DNA of 64,000 nucleotides from Betaproteobacteria bacterium (GTDB taxonomy: Bacteria > Pseudomonadota > Gammaproteobacteria > Burkholderiales > UBA6910): the NCBI GenBank assembly GCA_016183615.1, contig JACPEG010000030.1:1-64000 (forward strand). The letters run 5' to 3'. Positions 28,423 through 36,103 of this stretch are shown one piece after another. Position 1 is the first letter of the stretch. Each line of letters starts with the position of its first letter. Below the pieces are notes generated by a model. The model did not search any database. It had not been told where the DNA came from and worked only from the letters and a program-made list of their open reading frames with translations. The translations under genes and the position numbers were made by a program.

Positions 28423-29028
28423 ATGCCGTCGTCGCCGATCCCCGCTTCCCTTGTTCCGAAACGGAGCCTGAAGCTCATGGACACGAACAAGCTGAAGAAA
28501 GCCGGCCCCTATGCCGTGGTGCTGGTTGTCACCGCCGCCCTGTATGGGCTGGCGGGGCAAATCGACTACACCCCGAGGCACGCCCAGCTCGGTCCCGATT
28601 TCTGGCCCAAGCTGTGCCTGGCGCTGGCCGCTCTGACATGTCTCTACGAAATCGGCCGCGCGTTACTGAGGAAGGAGGACGCGGCCGAGGTCAGCGGCAT
28701 CGCCGAGGCCCTCGACCACGATCAGATCGAGGCCGAGGCGCCGCCAAAGGAGTATCCCGCTCTGCTGGCTGCCGGTGCAGGCCTCACCCTGGCTTACGCC
28801 GTGCTGGTGTCGGTGCTGGGGTTCGTGCTGGCGACCTTCGGCTATCTCGTCGCGTTCATGTACTTCGGCCGCTACCGCAACCATCTGGTGATCTGGATCG
28901 CGAGCCTCGCCGGCACCTTCGCCTTCGCCGCCGTCTTCCTGAAGCTGGTATACGTGTCGCTGCCGCGCGGCGAGGAGCCGTTTGCCCAGGTCACGCAGCT
29001 GGTAATGAACCTGCTCGGCGTGCGCTGA
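28423..29028 (+). CDS. tctB: TTT transporter small membrane subunit TctB
   Basis: A 201-residue membrane protein with four hydrophobic helices (VVLVVTAALYGLAG, FWPKLCLALAALTCLYEI, LTLAYAVLVSVLGFVLATF, IWIASLAGTFAFAAVFLKLV) separated by an acidic cytosolic loop. The GPDFWPKLC motif is typical of TctB. AAGGAGAAGGTC precedes ATG 28423; ATG 28477 is an alternative start with a less good site. Confidence 0.85.
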   Translation: MPSSPIPASLVPKRSLKLMDTNKLKKAGPYAVVLVVTAALYGLAGQIDYTPRHAQLGPDFWPKLCLALAALTCLYEIGRALLRKEDAAEVSGIAEALDHDQIEAEAPPKEYPALLAAGAGLTLAYAVLVSVLGFVLATFGYLVAFMYFGRYRNHLVIWIASLAGTFAFAAVFLKLVYVSLPRGEEPFAQVTQLVMNLLGVR

Positions 29029-29053
29029 GCGAGCCTGATGCGGAGTCGCTGCC

Positions 29054-30556
29054 ATGATTGAAATACTTACGCAACTTGGGGCCGGACTGGCAAACTGCTT
29101 CACCCCGGCCACCTTCGCCATGCTCGCAGCAGGCATCGTGGTCGGCCTGCTGGTGGGCGTGCTGCCGGGGCTGACCCTGGTAATGGGGGTGATCCTGGTG
29201 CTGCCCTTCACCTACAAGATGGACGTGACTGCCTCGGTGGTGCTGCTCACCGCCATGTACATATCGGGCACTTACGGCGGGGCGTTCACCTCGATCCTGT
29301 TCCGCATCCCGGGCGAGCCCATCCACGTGCCGCTGCTATGGGACGGTTACGCCATGGCGCGGCGCGGACAGCCGGCCAAGGCGCTGGGCTGGACCCTGGT
29401 GGCGGCCCTCGGCGGCGGCCTGCTTTCAGCCGTCATCATGGTGCTGTTGACCCAGCCCATGGCGACCTTCGCCCTGCGCTTTTCCTCGCCCGAGTACTTC
29501 GCCATCGTGCTGTTCGGCCTGGCGAGCGTGATCGCCCTTGGCCGCGGCTCGCTGGCCAACGCGCTCATCAGCCTGTTCCTGGGGCTCATGATCGGGACCG
29601 TGGGGGTTGATGCCATCTATGGCAGCCACCGCTACACCTTCGGCATGCCGCTGCTCGCCGACGGCATCGAGTTCCTGGTGGTGATGGTGGGCGCGTACGG
29701 GGTGGGCGAGGTGCTGCTCCGGCTCGAACGGGGCTTCGCCAGCAAGCCCATCGGCAAGGTGGAAAACGCCCGCACCGAGCTGCCGAGCATGAAGGAGATC
29801 GGCGCGCTGAAAGGCACGTTTCTGCGCAGCACGATCCTCGGCAACATTATCGGCATCGTCCCCGGGGCCGGCGCCACCATCGCCTCGTTTGTGTGCTACG
29901 GCATCGAGTCCCAGTACGGCAGGCGCAAGAAGGAGATGGGCTCGGGCGTCCCGGAGGGTATTGTCGCGCCCCAGGCCGCGGCTACCGCGTCGGTGGGCGG
30001 CGCTCTGGTGCCGTTGCTCGCGCTGGGCATTCCGGGCAGCGGGGCGACCGCCGTCATCCTGGGCGCGTTCATGCTGCACGGGGTGCAGCCGGGGCCGCAA
30101 GTGCTGCTCTCCTCCGGGCCCATGGTCTACACTATCTTCGCCTCGGTGTTCCTCGGCATCCTGCTCATGTGCCTGCTCGGCTTCTTCGCCATCCGGCCGC
30201 TGGTGAAGATTCTGGACTTCCCGGAGGCGGTGGTGTCGGCCTTCGTGATGATCCTGTGCTTCGTGGGCGCGCTCTCGATCCGCAACAACGTGACGGACCT
30301 TTGGCTCATGATCGGCTTCGGCGGAGTGGGCTACGCCTTCGAAAAGCTCAAGTTCCCGATTGCGCCGCTGGTGCTCGGGGCCATACTCGGGCCGCTGGCC
30401 GAGGAATCGTTCATGAATTCCATGATCAGCTTCAGCAATGACTGGACCGTGTTTTTCACCCGGCCGATCTCGGCGCTGGTGATGATGTTGACCGCGATCG
30501 CCCTGGTGCTGCCCGCGATCAATCAGATGCGCGCGCGGCGCGGGGCCCGGGCATGA
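29054..30556 (+). CDS. tctA: TTT transporter large membrane subunit TctA
   Basis: A 500-residue permease with about 11-12 membrane segments. GVLPGLTLVMGVILVLPFTY near residue 38 is the first TctA motif, and IIGIVPGAGATIASFVCYGI near 265 is its internal repeat; GIPGSGATAVILGAFMLHG is another mark. It carries out secondary (ion-driven) transport of the acid delivered by TctC. Its stop overlaps an ATG at 30553, but the next gene more probably starts at 30589. Confidence 0.93.
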   Translation: MIEILTQLGAGLANCFTPATFAMLAAGIVVGLLVGVLPGLTLVMGVILVLPFTYKMDVTASVVLLTAMYISGTYGGAFTSILFRIPGEPIHVPLLWDGYAMARRGQPAKALGWTLVAALGGGLLSAVIMVLLTQPMATFALRFSSPEYFAIVLFGLASVIALGRGSLANALISLFLGLMIGTVGVDAIYGSHRYTFGMPLLADGIEFLVVMVGAYGVGEVLLRLERGFASKPIGKVENARTELPSMKEIGALKGTFLRSTILGNIIGIVPGAGATIASFVCYGIESQYGRRKKEMGSGVPEGIVAPQAAATASVGGALVPLLALGIPGSGATAVILGAFMLHGVQPGPQVLLSSGPMVYTIFASVFLGILLMCLLGFFAIRPLVKILDFPEAVVSAFVMILCFVGALSIRNNVTDLWLMIGFGGVGYAFEKLKFPIAPLVLGAILGPLAEESFMNSMISFSNDWTVFFTRPISALVMMLTAIALVLPAINQMRARRGARA

Positions 30557-30588
30557 GCTGCGCGGCTGGAATGCGAGCAGGAGCGGCT

Positions 30589-31989
30589 ATGAGCGCGAAC
30601 GGCGTGATGGATCTGGTGGCTGACCGGATGGAGCGGGCGCGTGCCGCCCAGCAGGTCTTCGAGAGGTACACACAAGAGCAGGTGGACGAAGTGGTCACGG
30701 CGGTCGGCTGGGCAATCGTCCATCCCGAGCGCAACCGCGCGCTCGCCGAGCTCGCGGTCAAGAGCACAGGGCTCGGCAACGTGGCTGACAAAGTCGTCAA
30801 AAACCGGCGCAAGACCATGGGCCTGCTGCGGGACCTGCGCGGCGCTAAAACGGTGGGCGTGATCGCCGAATATCCGGAGCAGGGCATCGTGGAAATTGCC
30901 CGGCCGGTGGGGGTGGTCGGAGCGGTGGTGCCCTCCACCAACCCGGCGGCAACCCCCGCCAACAAGACGATCAACGCTCTCAAGGGGCGCAATGCCGTGA
31001 TCCTCGCCCCCTCCCCCAAGGGCGCGGGCACCTGCGCGAAGCTGCTGGAGTTCATTCACGCGGAGCTTGGCCGGGTGGGCGCGCCGCCGGACCTGGTGCA
31101 GATGCTTCCGCTTCCGGTTACCAAGGAGCTTACGCTGGAGCTCATGCGCCAGGTGGACCTGGTGGTGGTCACCGGCTCCCAGAGCAACGTGCGCGCCGCC
31201 TATTCCAGCGGCACGCCGGCCATCGGCGTGGGCGCCGGCAACGTGGTGTCCATCGTGGAGGAGAGCGCCGACCTCGCCGCTGCGGCGGCCAACATCCGGC
31301 GCTCCAAGATTTTCGACAATGCCACCAGCTGCTCCTCGGAAAATTCGGTGGTGATCCTCGACGCCGTGTACGCGCCGACGGTGGCGGCGCTGGAGCGCGA
31401 GGGCGGCGTGATGCTCACCGCCGCCGAGAAGGCGCGGCTCCAGTCGGTCATGTGGCCGGACCGGAAGCTCTCCGCGGCGGTGACCGCCAAGGCAGCACCG
31501 GAGATCGCCAGGCTCGCCGGAATCGAGCGCGCGCGGGAGGCCCGATTCCTGATGGTGGAGGATGACGGCGCCGGGCCCGACCACCCGTTCTCCGGAGAAA
31601 AACTCTCGCCGGTGCTGACCGTGTACCGCGCCCGCGGCTTCGAGCACGCCATGGACATCGCCCGGGCGGTGTACCGCTACCAGGGCGCTGGGCACTCCAT
31701 CGGCATTCACACCCGCAACGACGAGCACGTGCTGCGCCTCGGACTGGAGCTGCCGGTGTGCCGGGTGATCGTGAACCAGGCCCACTGCATCGCCAATGGC
31801 GGGAGCTTCGACAACGGACTGCCGTTCTCGCTCTCCATGGGCTGCGGCACCTGGGGCCGCAACAGCATTTCCGACAATTTGAACTACCGGCATTTCCTCA
31901 ACATCACCCGCGTCGCCCGGCCGATCCCGCCGGTGGAGCCCACCGAGGAGGAATTGTTCGGGGCCTACCGCAGGAAATATGGAGCCTGA
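30589..31989 (+). CDS. sauS: Acylating sulfoacetaldehyde dehydrogenase (SauS-like)
   Basis: A 466-residue CoA-acylating aldehyde dehydrogenase. The Rossmann region VGVVGAVVPSTNPAATPANK, GVGAGNVVSIVEESADL and the catalytic Cys248 in DNATSCSSENSVV are intact. In sulfoacetate breakdown the SauS enzyme reduces sulfoacetyl-CoA to sulfoacetaldehyde. Other members of the family work on acetyl-CoA or succinyl-CoA, so the substrate rests on the adjacent xsc, CoA ligase and pta genes. I chose ATG 30589 (CAGGAG nine bases upstream); ATG 30553, overlapping the tctA stop, adds 12 residues. The 3' end overlaps the ligase gene by 11 bases. Confidence 0.88.
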   Translation: MSANGVMDLVADRMERARAAQQVFERYTQEQVDEVVTAVGWAIVHPERNRALAELAVKSTGLGNVADKVVKNRRKTMGLLRDLRGAKTVGVIAEYPEQGIVEIARPVGVVGAVVPSTNPAATPANKTINALKGRNAVILAPSPKGAGTCAKLLEFIHAELGRVGAPPDLVQMLPLPVTKELTLELMRQVDLVVVTGSQSNVRAAYSSGTPAIGVGAGNVVSIVEESADLAAAAANIRRSKIFDNATSCSSENSVVILDAVYAPTVAALEREGGVMLTAAEKARLQSVMWPDRKLSAAVTAKAAPEIARLAGIERAREARFLMVEDDGAGPDHPFSGEKLSPVLTVYRARGFEHAMDIARAVYRYQGAGHSIGIHTRNDEHVLRLGLELPVCRVIVNQAHCIANGGSFDNGLPFSLSMGCGTWGRNSISDNLNYRHFLNITRVARPIPPVEPTEEELFGAYRRKYGA

Positions 31990-33508
31990 CGTGCGCACGG
32001 TGCGCCACCACATCGATTCGCGGGCGGCGTCCCAGCCCGACGCGACCTACCTCGTCGCTCCCGAAACCGGGCGTGTCCTGACCTACGGAAAACTCCAGGC
32101 CAAATCCGTCGCGCTGGCCCGCTTCCTGCGCGGCCAGGGTCTGCGCAAGGGCGACAAGGTGGGGCTCATGATGCACAACGGCTACCAGACCGCGCGGCTG
32201 CTGCTGGGAGTGATGTACGGCGGCTACGTGGTGGTGCCGGTGAATCTGCTGTCCCAGCCCTCGCAACTGGAATACGTGATGGATCATTCCGACGTGCAGG
32301 TGATATTTTGCGCGGACGAATTCACGGAAAGGCTGCAGGCGGCGCTGGCCCGGGTGCGACGCACGGTGCGCGTGCTGATGATCGACCCCGACGCCGAGGA
32401 GGTCTTCGACGAGCAGGCCGTTCCCGAACTGCCCCCGTGGACCGTGGATGAGGAGGACGGCGCGCTGCTCATGTACACCTCCGGCACCACCGGCCTGCCG
32501 AAGGGAGTGATCCTCACCCACAGGAACGTGATTGCAGGTGGCGAATACACCGGCGCCGCTCATGCGCTGACCGTGGACGACCGCGTTCTCTGTTCGCTCC
32601 CGCTCTACCACATCAACGGCCAGATCGTGACCACCGTGGCGCCCCTGGTGCACGGGGGCAGCGTGGTGATGCCCCACCGCTTCAGCGTGTCCGGCTTCTG
32701 GGAGCTGGTATCGGAGCACGGCTGCACCTGGATCAACGTGGTGCCTACCATCATTGCCTACCTGCTGAACGGTCCCGACCCGCGCGCGGCCGGCAGCGGG
32801 CTGCGGCTCGCGCAGCTGCGCTTCGGACGTTCCGCCTCGGCGCCGCTGCCGCCGGCGCTGCACCGGCAGTTCGAGCAGAAATTCGGCATCGGCGTGATCG
32901 AGACCTTCGGCATGACCGAGACTGCGGCCCCGTGCTTTTCCAACCCGCTGGATCCGGCGCGGCGCAAGTACGGCAGCCCGGGGCAGGCCTTCGGCAACGA
33001 GGCGAAGATCATCCACCCCAAGACGGGGGCGAGGCTTGCGGCAGGCGAGGTGGGCGAGATCATGGTGCGGGGCGACAACGTGATGACCGGCTATTACAAA
33101 GCGGCCGATATCACCGCCAGGACCCTGGAGCGGGACGGCTGGATGCACACCGGTGATCTGGGCTATATGGATGCAGACGGTTTCGTGTTCGTCACGGGGC
33201 GGCTCAAGGAACTCATCATCAAGGGTGGCGAAAACATCGCACCGCGGGAGATCGACGAGGCGCTGCTCAAGCATCCGGCGGTGCTGGAAGCGGCGGCGGT
33301 GGGGATTCCCGACCAGAACTACGGGCAGGAGATCATGGCCTGCGTGGTATTGAAACCTGATTGCCGCTGCTCCGAGCAGGATCTCGCGGAGTTCTGCCGC
33401 AGCGAGCTCGGACAATACAAGACTCCCAAGATCATCAAACTCGTGGCGGCGCTTCCCAAGGGCCCCTCGGGCAAGGTCCAGCGGCTGAAACTCCTCGACG
33501 CGGCATAG
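31979..33508 (+). CDS. sauT: Acyl-CoA ligase, probable sulfoacetate-CoA ligase (SauT-like)
   Basis: A 509-residue AMP-forming ligase. Motif MYTSGTTGLPKGVILTHRN binds ATP, ETFGMTETAAP and GWMHTGDLGYMDADGF are core motifs, GRLKELIIKGGENIAPREI is the hinge and PKGPSGKVQRLKL carries the final catalytic Lys. In the sulfoacetate route it would make sulfoacetyl-CoA, which SauS then reduces. The overlap with sauS (start at 31979, before its stop at 31989) supports linked expression. By sequence alone other small acids are possible (oxalate-, malonate- and coumarate-CoA ligase-like relatives exist). Confidence 0.83.
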   Translation: MEPDVRTVRHHIDSRAASQPDATYLVAPETGRVLTYGKLQAKSVALARFLRGQGLRKGDKVGLMMHNGYQTARLLLGVMYGGYVVVPVNLLSQPSQLEYVMDHSDVQVIFCADEFTERLQAALARVRRTVRVLMIDPDAEEVFDEQAVPELPPWTVDEEDGALLMYTSGTTGLPKGVILTHRNVIAGGEYTGAAHALTVDDRVLCSLPLYHINGQIVTTVAPLVHGGSVVMPHRFSVSGFWELVSEHGCTWINVVPTIIAYLLNGPDPRAAGSGLRLAQLRFGRSASAPLPPALHRQFEQKFGIGVIETFGMTETAAPCFSNPLDPARRKYGSPGQAFGNEAKIIHPKTGARLAAGEVGEIMVRGDNVMTGYYKAADITARTLERDGWMHTGDLGYMDADGFVFVTGRLKELIIKGGENIAPREIDEALLKHPAVLEAAAVGIPDQNYGQEIMACVVLKPDCRCSEQDLAEFCRSELGQYKTPKIIKLVAALPKGPSGKVQRLKLLDAA

Positions 33509-33606
33509 CCGATCCAGGGGGCGCGATCCGTTAGGCGCCTTCCTGCCGGAAGCGGACCGTGTTTTCCTTGATCGCGGTCGTCGGGAAAATCATTAAGGAA
33601 TAGAGC

Positions 33607-34653
33607 ATGCGACGGACAGCCCGTTTGCGCCAGGCTCAGCGCGCTTCGAATTCTGAAAGAGACTTCGCCATGCTAGTTGAAGAACGAGAATGTGCCACGC
33701 AGCGTGGCCAGGACCTGCTGTCGGATCGCCCCCACCTCTGCCGCCTGCGGGATGCGGCCCGTGCCTCGGGTTCCCTGCCGGTTGCGGTGGCGTACCCTTG
33801 CGATGCCACCGCCGTCGAGGGCGCCCTGGCCGCGTGGAAAGAGGGTTTCATCGAGCCGATCCTGGTGGGCCCGCGCGCACGGGTGGAGCGAATCGTCGGG
33901 CAGTTCGACATTGATTCCGCGTCGCTTGCCATCATGGATTGCGCGGACGACCCCGAAGCCGCGGCGGCGGCGGCGGTCGAGCTGTGCAGGAGGGGAACTG
34001 CGGCGGCACTCATGAAGGGCAGCCTGCATACCGATGCGCTGCTGGGTGCGGCGCTCTCGAGGGAAAAGGGATTGAGGGCGGGGCGCCGGATCAGCCACGT
34101 GTTTGTTCTCGATATCCCCAGCGTGCCGCGGCCGCTGCTTGTTACGGATTGCGTCGTGAACATTTCGCCGGGGCTTCAGGACAAACGCGACATCGTGCAG
34201 AACGCGATCGATTTCGCCCACGCCATAGGAATAGAGCGGCCCTACGTCGCGATCCTGTCGGCGGTAGAGACGATCAATCCAGCCATACCCGGAACCCTGG
34301 ACGCTGCGGCCCTATGCAAAATGGCAGACCGCAAGCAGATCAGGGGCGCGGTCCTCGACGGGCCCCTGGCATTCGACAACGCGATTTCCGAACGTTCGGC
34401 GAAAAACAAGGACATTCAATCGCCGGTTGCGGGTCGCCCCGACATCCTGATCGTGCCGAACCTGGAGGCGGGGAACATCATCTACAAGCAGCTGGTTTAC
34501 CTCGCTGGCGCCGAGTGCGCGGGTATCGTGCTGGGGACTACGGTGCCCATTATCCTGACGAGTCGTTCCGATTCGGTCCCGAGTCGTGTTGCCTCCTGCG
34601 CGCTTGCTGTCATTCAGGCACGCGCCCGGCAGACCAACAAGCGGCCGGTCTAG
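33607..34653 (+). CDS. pta: Phosphate acetyltransferase (Pta, phosphate acetyl/butyryl transferase family)
   Basis: A PTA/PTB-family enzyme of 348 residues (327 if started at ATG 33670). Motifs: ALMKGSLHTDALLGAAL, RRISHVFVLDIPSVPRPLLV, DCVVNISPGLQDKRDIVQNA, and DGPLAFDNAISERSAKNKDI with NLEAGNIIYKQLVYLAGAEC at the CoA/phosphate site. It would convert acetyl phosphate from Xsc to acetyl-CoA, closing the route. A site reading AAGGA lies before ATG 33607, a weaker one before 33670. It follows sauT by 98 bases without an obvious terminator between, so it is probably the last gene of the operon. Confidence 0.9.
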   Translation: MRRTARLRQAQRASNSERDFAMLVEERECATQRGQDLLSDRPHLCRLRDAARASGSLPVAVAYPCDATAVEGALAAWKEGFIEPILVGPRARVERIVGQFDIDSASLAIMDCADDPEAAAAAAVELCRRGTAAALMKGSLHTDALLGAALSREKGLRAGRRISHVFVLDIPSVPRPLLVTDCVVNISPGLQDKRDIVQNAIDFAHAIGIERPYVAILSAVETINPAIPGTLDAAALCKMADRKQIRGAVLDGPLAFDNAISERSAKNKDIQSPVAGRPDILIVPNLEAGNIIYKQLVYLAGAECAGIVLGTTVPIILTSRSDSVPSRVASCALAVIQARARQTNKRPV

Positions 34654-34781
34654 CTGGCCTTGGCAGTCATCGTCATGCCTTCCCCAGGCCGTTCTCGCGC
34701 CTGATCCGCCCGCTCCCGGAGCGACACAGAAGCCCCGATCAGGCGTAGAGTATAGCCGGCACGAACAACGGGGGGCTGTCC

Positions 34782-35294
34782 ATGGCGGAAGCGAACTTCG
34801 ACGCGCGAATAAAAGGTCTGAGCGACGGCCAGGGCCGGTTCTCGGACCAGATCCACGCGATGATCGAACGGCTGCCGATGTTCATGAAGTGCAGCCGCGA
34901 GGAAATCGAGGCGCTGGCCGCGATCATGAAGGTCTACCAGGCGCCGCCGGGAGTGGCCCTGGTGGAGGAGGGCGAGCACAGCGATTTCATGATGGTGCTG
35001 CTGGAAGGGGGCGTGCGCATCGTCAAGGAGGACAGCCATCACCAGCGCAAGATCATCGCGTCCGTGGTAGGCGCAGGGACGCTGCTGGGGGAAATGTCCA
35101 TGGCCGACGGCGAGCCGCGCTTCGCCACCTGCGTGACGACCTCGCCTACCACGTTCGCAGTGCTGACGCGGGACAGCCTGGACCGGATCATCCAGGAGCG
35201 ACCGGCTCTCGGCGTGAGAATCCTGGAGCAGATCGTGAAAATCCTTACCCAGCGTTTGCGCCAGACCGGCTCCAAGTTCGCGGAGTACCTCTAG
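34782..35294 (+). CDS. Cyclic nucleotide-binding domain protein without DNA-binding domain
   Basis: A 170-residue protein made almost only of a cNMP-binding beta roll: LPMFMKCSREEIEALAAIM, VALVEEGEHSDFMMVLLEGG, and GAGTLLGEMSMADGEPRFAT, which holds the phosphate-binding GEM...R stretch, then helices ending at KILTQRLRQ. It lacks the helix-turn-helix of Crp/Fnr regulators, so it is not a DNA-binding regulator in the usual sense; it may bind cAMP or c-di-GMP and act through protein partners. It stands alone after the sulfonate operon. Confidence 0.82.
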   Translation: MAEANFDARIKGLSDGQGRFSDQIHAMIERLPMFMKCSREEIEALAAIMKVYQAPPGVALVEEGEHSDFMMVLLEGGVRIVKEDSHHQRKIIASVVGAGTLLGEMSMADGEPRFATCVTTSPTTFAVLTRDSLDRIIQERPALGVRILEQIVKILTQRLRQTGSKFAEYL

Positions 35295-35322
35295 CAGCCT
35301 GTCGGACGCGGTGGCCAGGAGC

Positions 35323-35420
35323 GGTGCGCAGGGCGCACCCTACGAAAGCGCCGAGCGTGCCGCGTACAGCGTGTCCCAGGCACCGAATGGCCGAATGGGC
35401 AGGGTGCGTCCCACGCACCG
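35323..35420. repeat. Palindromic repeat family A (inverted pair)
   Basis: GGTGCGCAGGGCGCACCCTACG at 35323 and AGGGTGCGTCCCACGCACCG at 35401 form a pair of facing palindromes about 57 bases apart, in the gap between the cNMP-binding gene and the DUF3567 gene. Same family as the repeats around the RAYT gene at 53064. Confidence 0.85.
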
Positions 35421-35434
35421 GTCGACTCAGTGCC

Positions 35435-35668
35435 TCAGTGCAGCACGACCTTCTGGGTCATCCAGGGCCGGAAGTTGCCGAGGAATTCCTCGAACTCCTC
35501 CGGCGAAGGTTCCTTGGCGATTACAATCTCCAGCGATTCCCGGAACCGGTCCGCCACATCGCCGCGGATGAAGGCGCCGAATCCGGCTTCCTTGTCCAGC
35601 AGCTCGAAGCCTGCCTCGGCGGAATATTCCACCACCTGGTAGTGCGGGCTGTTGTAGAGAATCTTCAT
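35435..35668 (-). CDS. DUF3567-family protein
   Basis: A 77-residue protein beginning MKILYNSPHYQVVEYSAE with the acidic helix EPSPEEFEEFLGNF. Proteins of this length and start belong to DUF3567, found mostly in betaproteobacteria; their function is unknown. The ATG at 35668 starts the conserved part; the in-frame opening further upstream is unrelated low-complexity sequence. It ends 14 bases from a family A repeat, which may serve as its mRNA end. Confidence 0.8.
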   Translation of the reverse strand: MKILYNSPHYQVVEYSAEAGFELLDKEAGFGAFIRGDVADRFRESLEIVIAKEPSPEEFEEFLGNFRPWMTQKVVLH

Positions 35669-35969
35669 GCGGCGTCGGCTCCGGTAGCAGGTCGGGAGCG
35701 GCAAACCGCCGCCCCATGGCTCGTACATGGAGCCGGGTCGTGGGATTTCAAGCGCAGGCGTCGGCTCCACGGGAGGCCCAGGTGTTGGTCCGGTTCCCGG
35801 GGCCCACGGCATGCCTCCTCCGCGCCTCCTCGGGAATTTCCCTGGCCGTTCCCGGGAATTTCCCGATTTTCCCCCGGACCTCGCCCCGGTATCGTGGGAA
35901 GCGTCCCGAGAGCTCTTGTCCCTCTCGGCGCGTGGCCCGGCGGGAAACCCTTCCGGCAAGGAGGCGAAT

Positions 35970-36086
35970 ATGACGCAGACGCTCAGGGAACAGGTCGGAT
36001 GGGGCGGTCTGCTGGGCGTCCTGACCCTGATGGCGTGCCTGTTCCGCGGAGCTTCCGGACGGCGGGCCGACGCTAACGGGGCCTGA
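35970..36086 (+). CDS. Predicted 38-residue membrane peptide
   Basis: A short reading frame with an excellent site (AAGGAGG, six bases before ATG) coding for MTQTLREQVGWGGLLGVLTL followed by MACLFRG and a polar tail. One hydrophobic segment of about 16 residues suggests a single-pass membrane peptide. I do not recognise a family. The 140 bases in front contain two GGGAATTTCCC palindromes and much CCGG-rich sequence. It converges on the diguanylate cyclase gene. Confidence 0.45.
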   Translation: MTQTLREQVGWGGLLGVLTLMACLFRGASGRRADANGA

Positions 36087-36103
36087 CTCCGTTCAAGGCG
36101 GGC

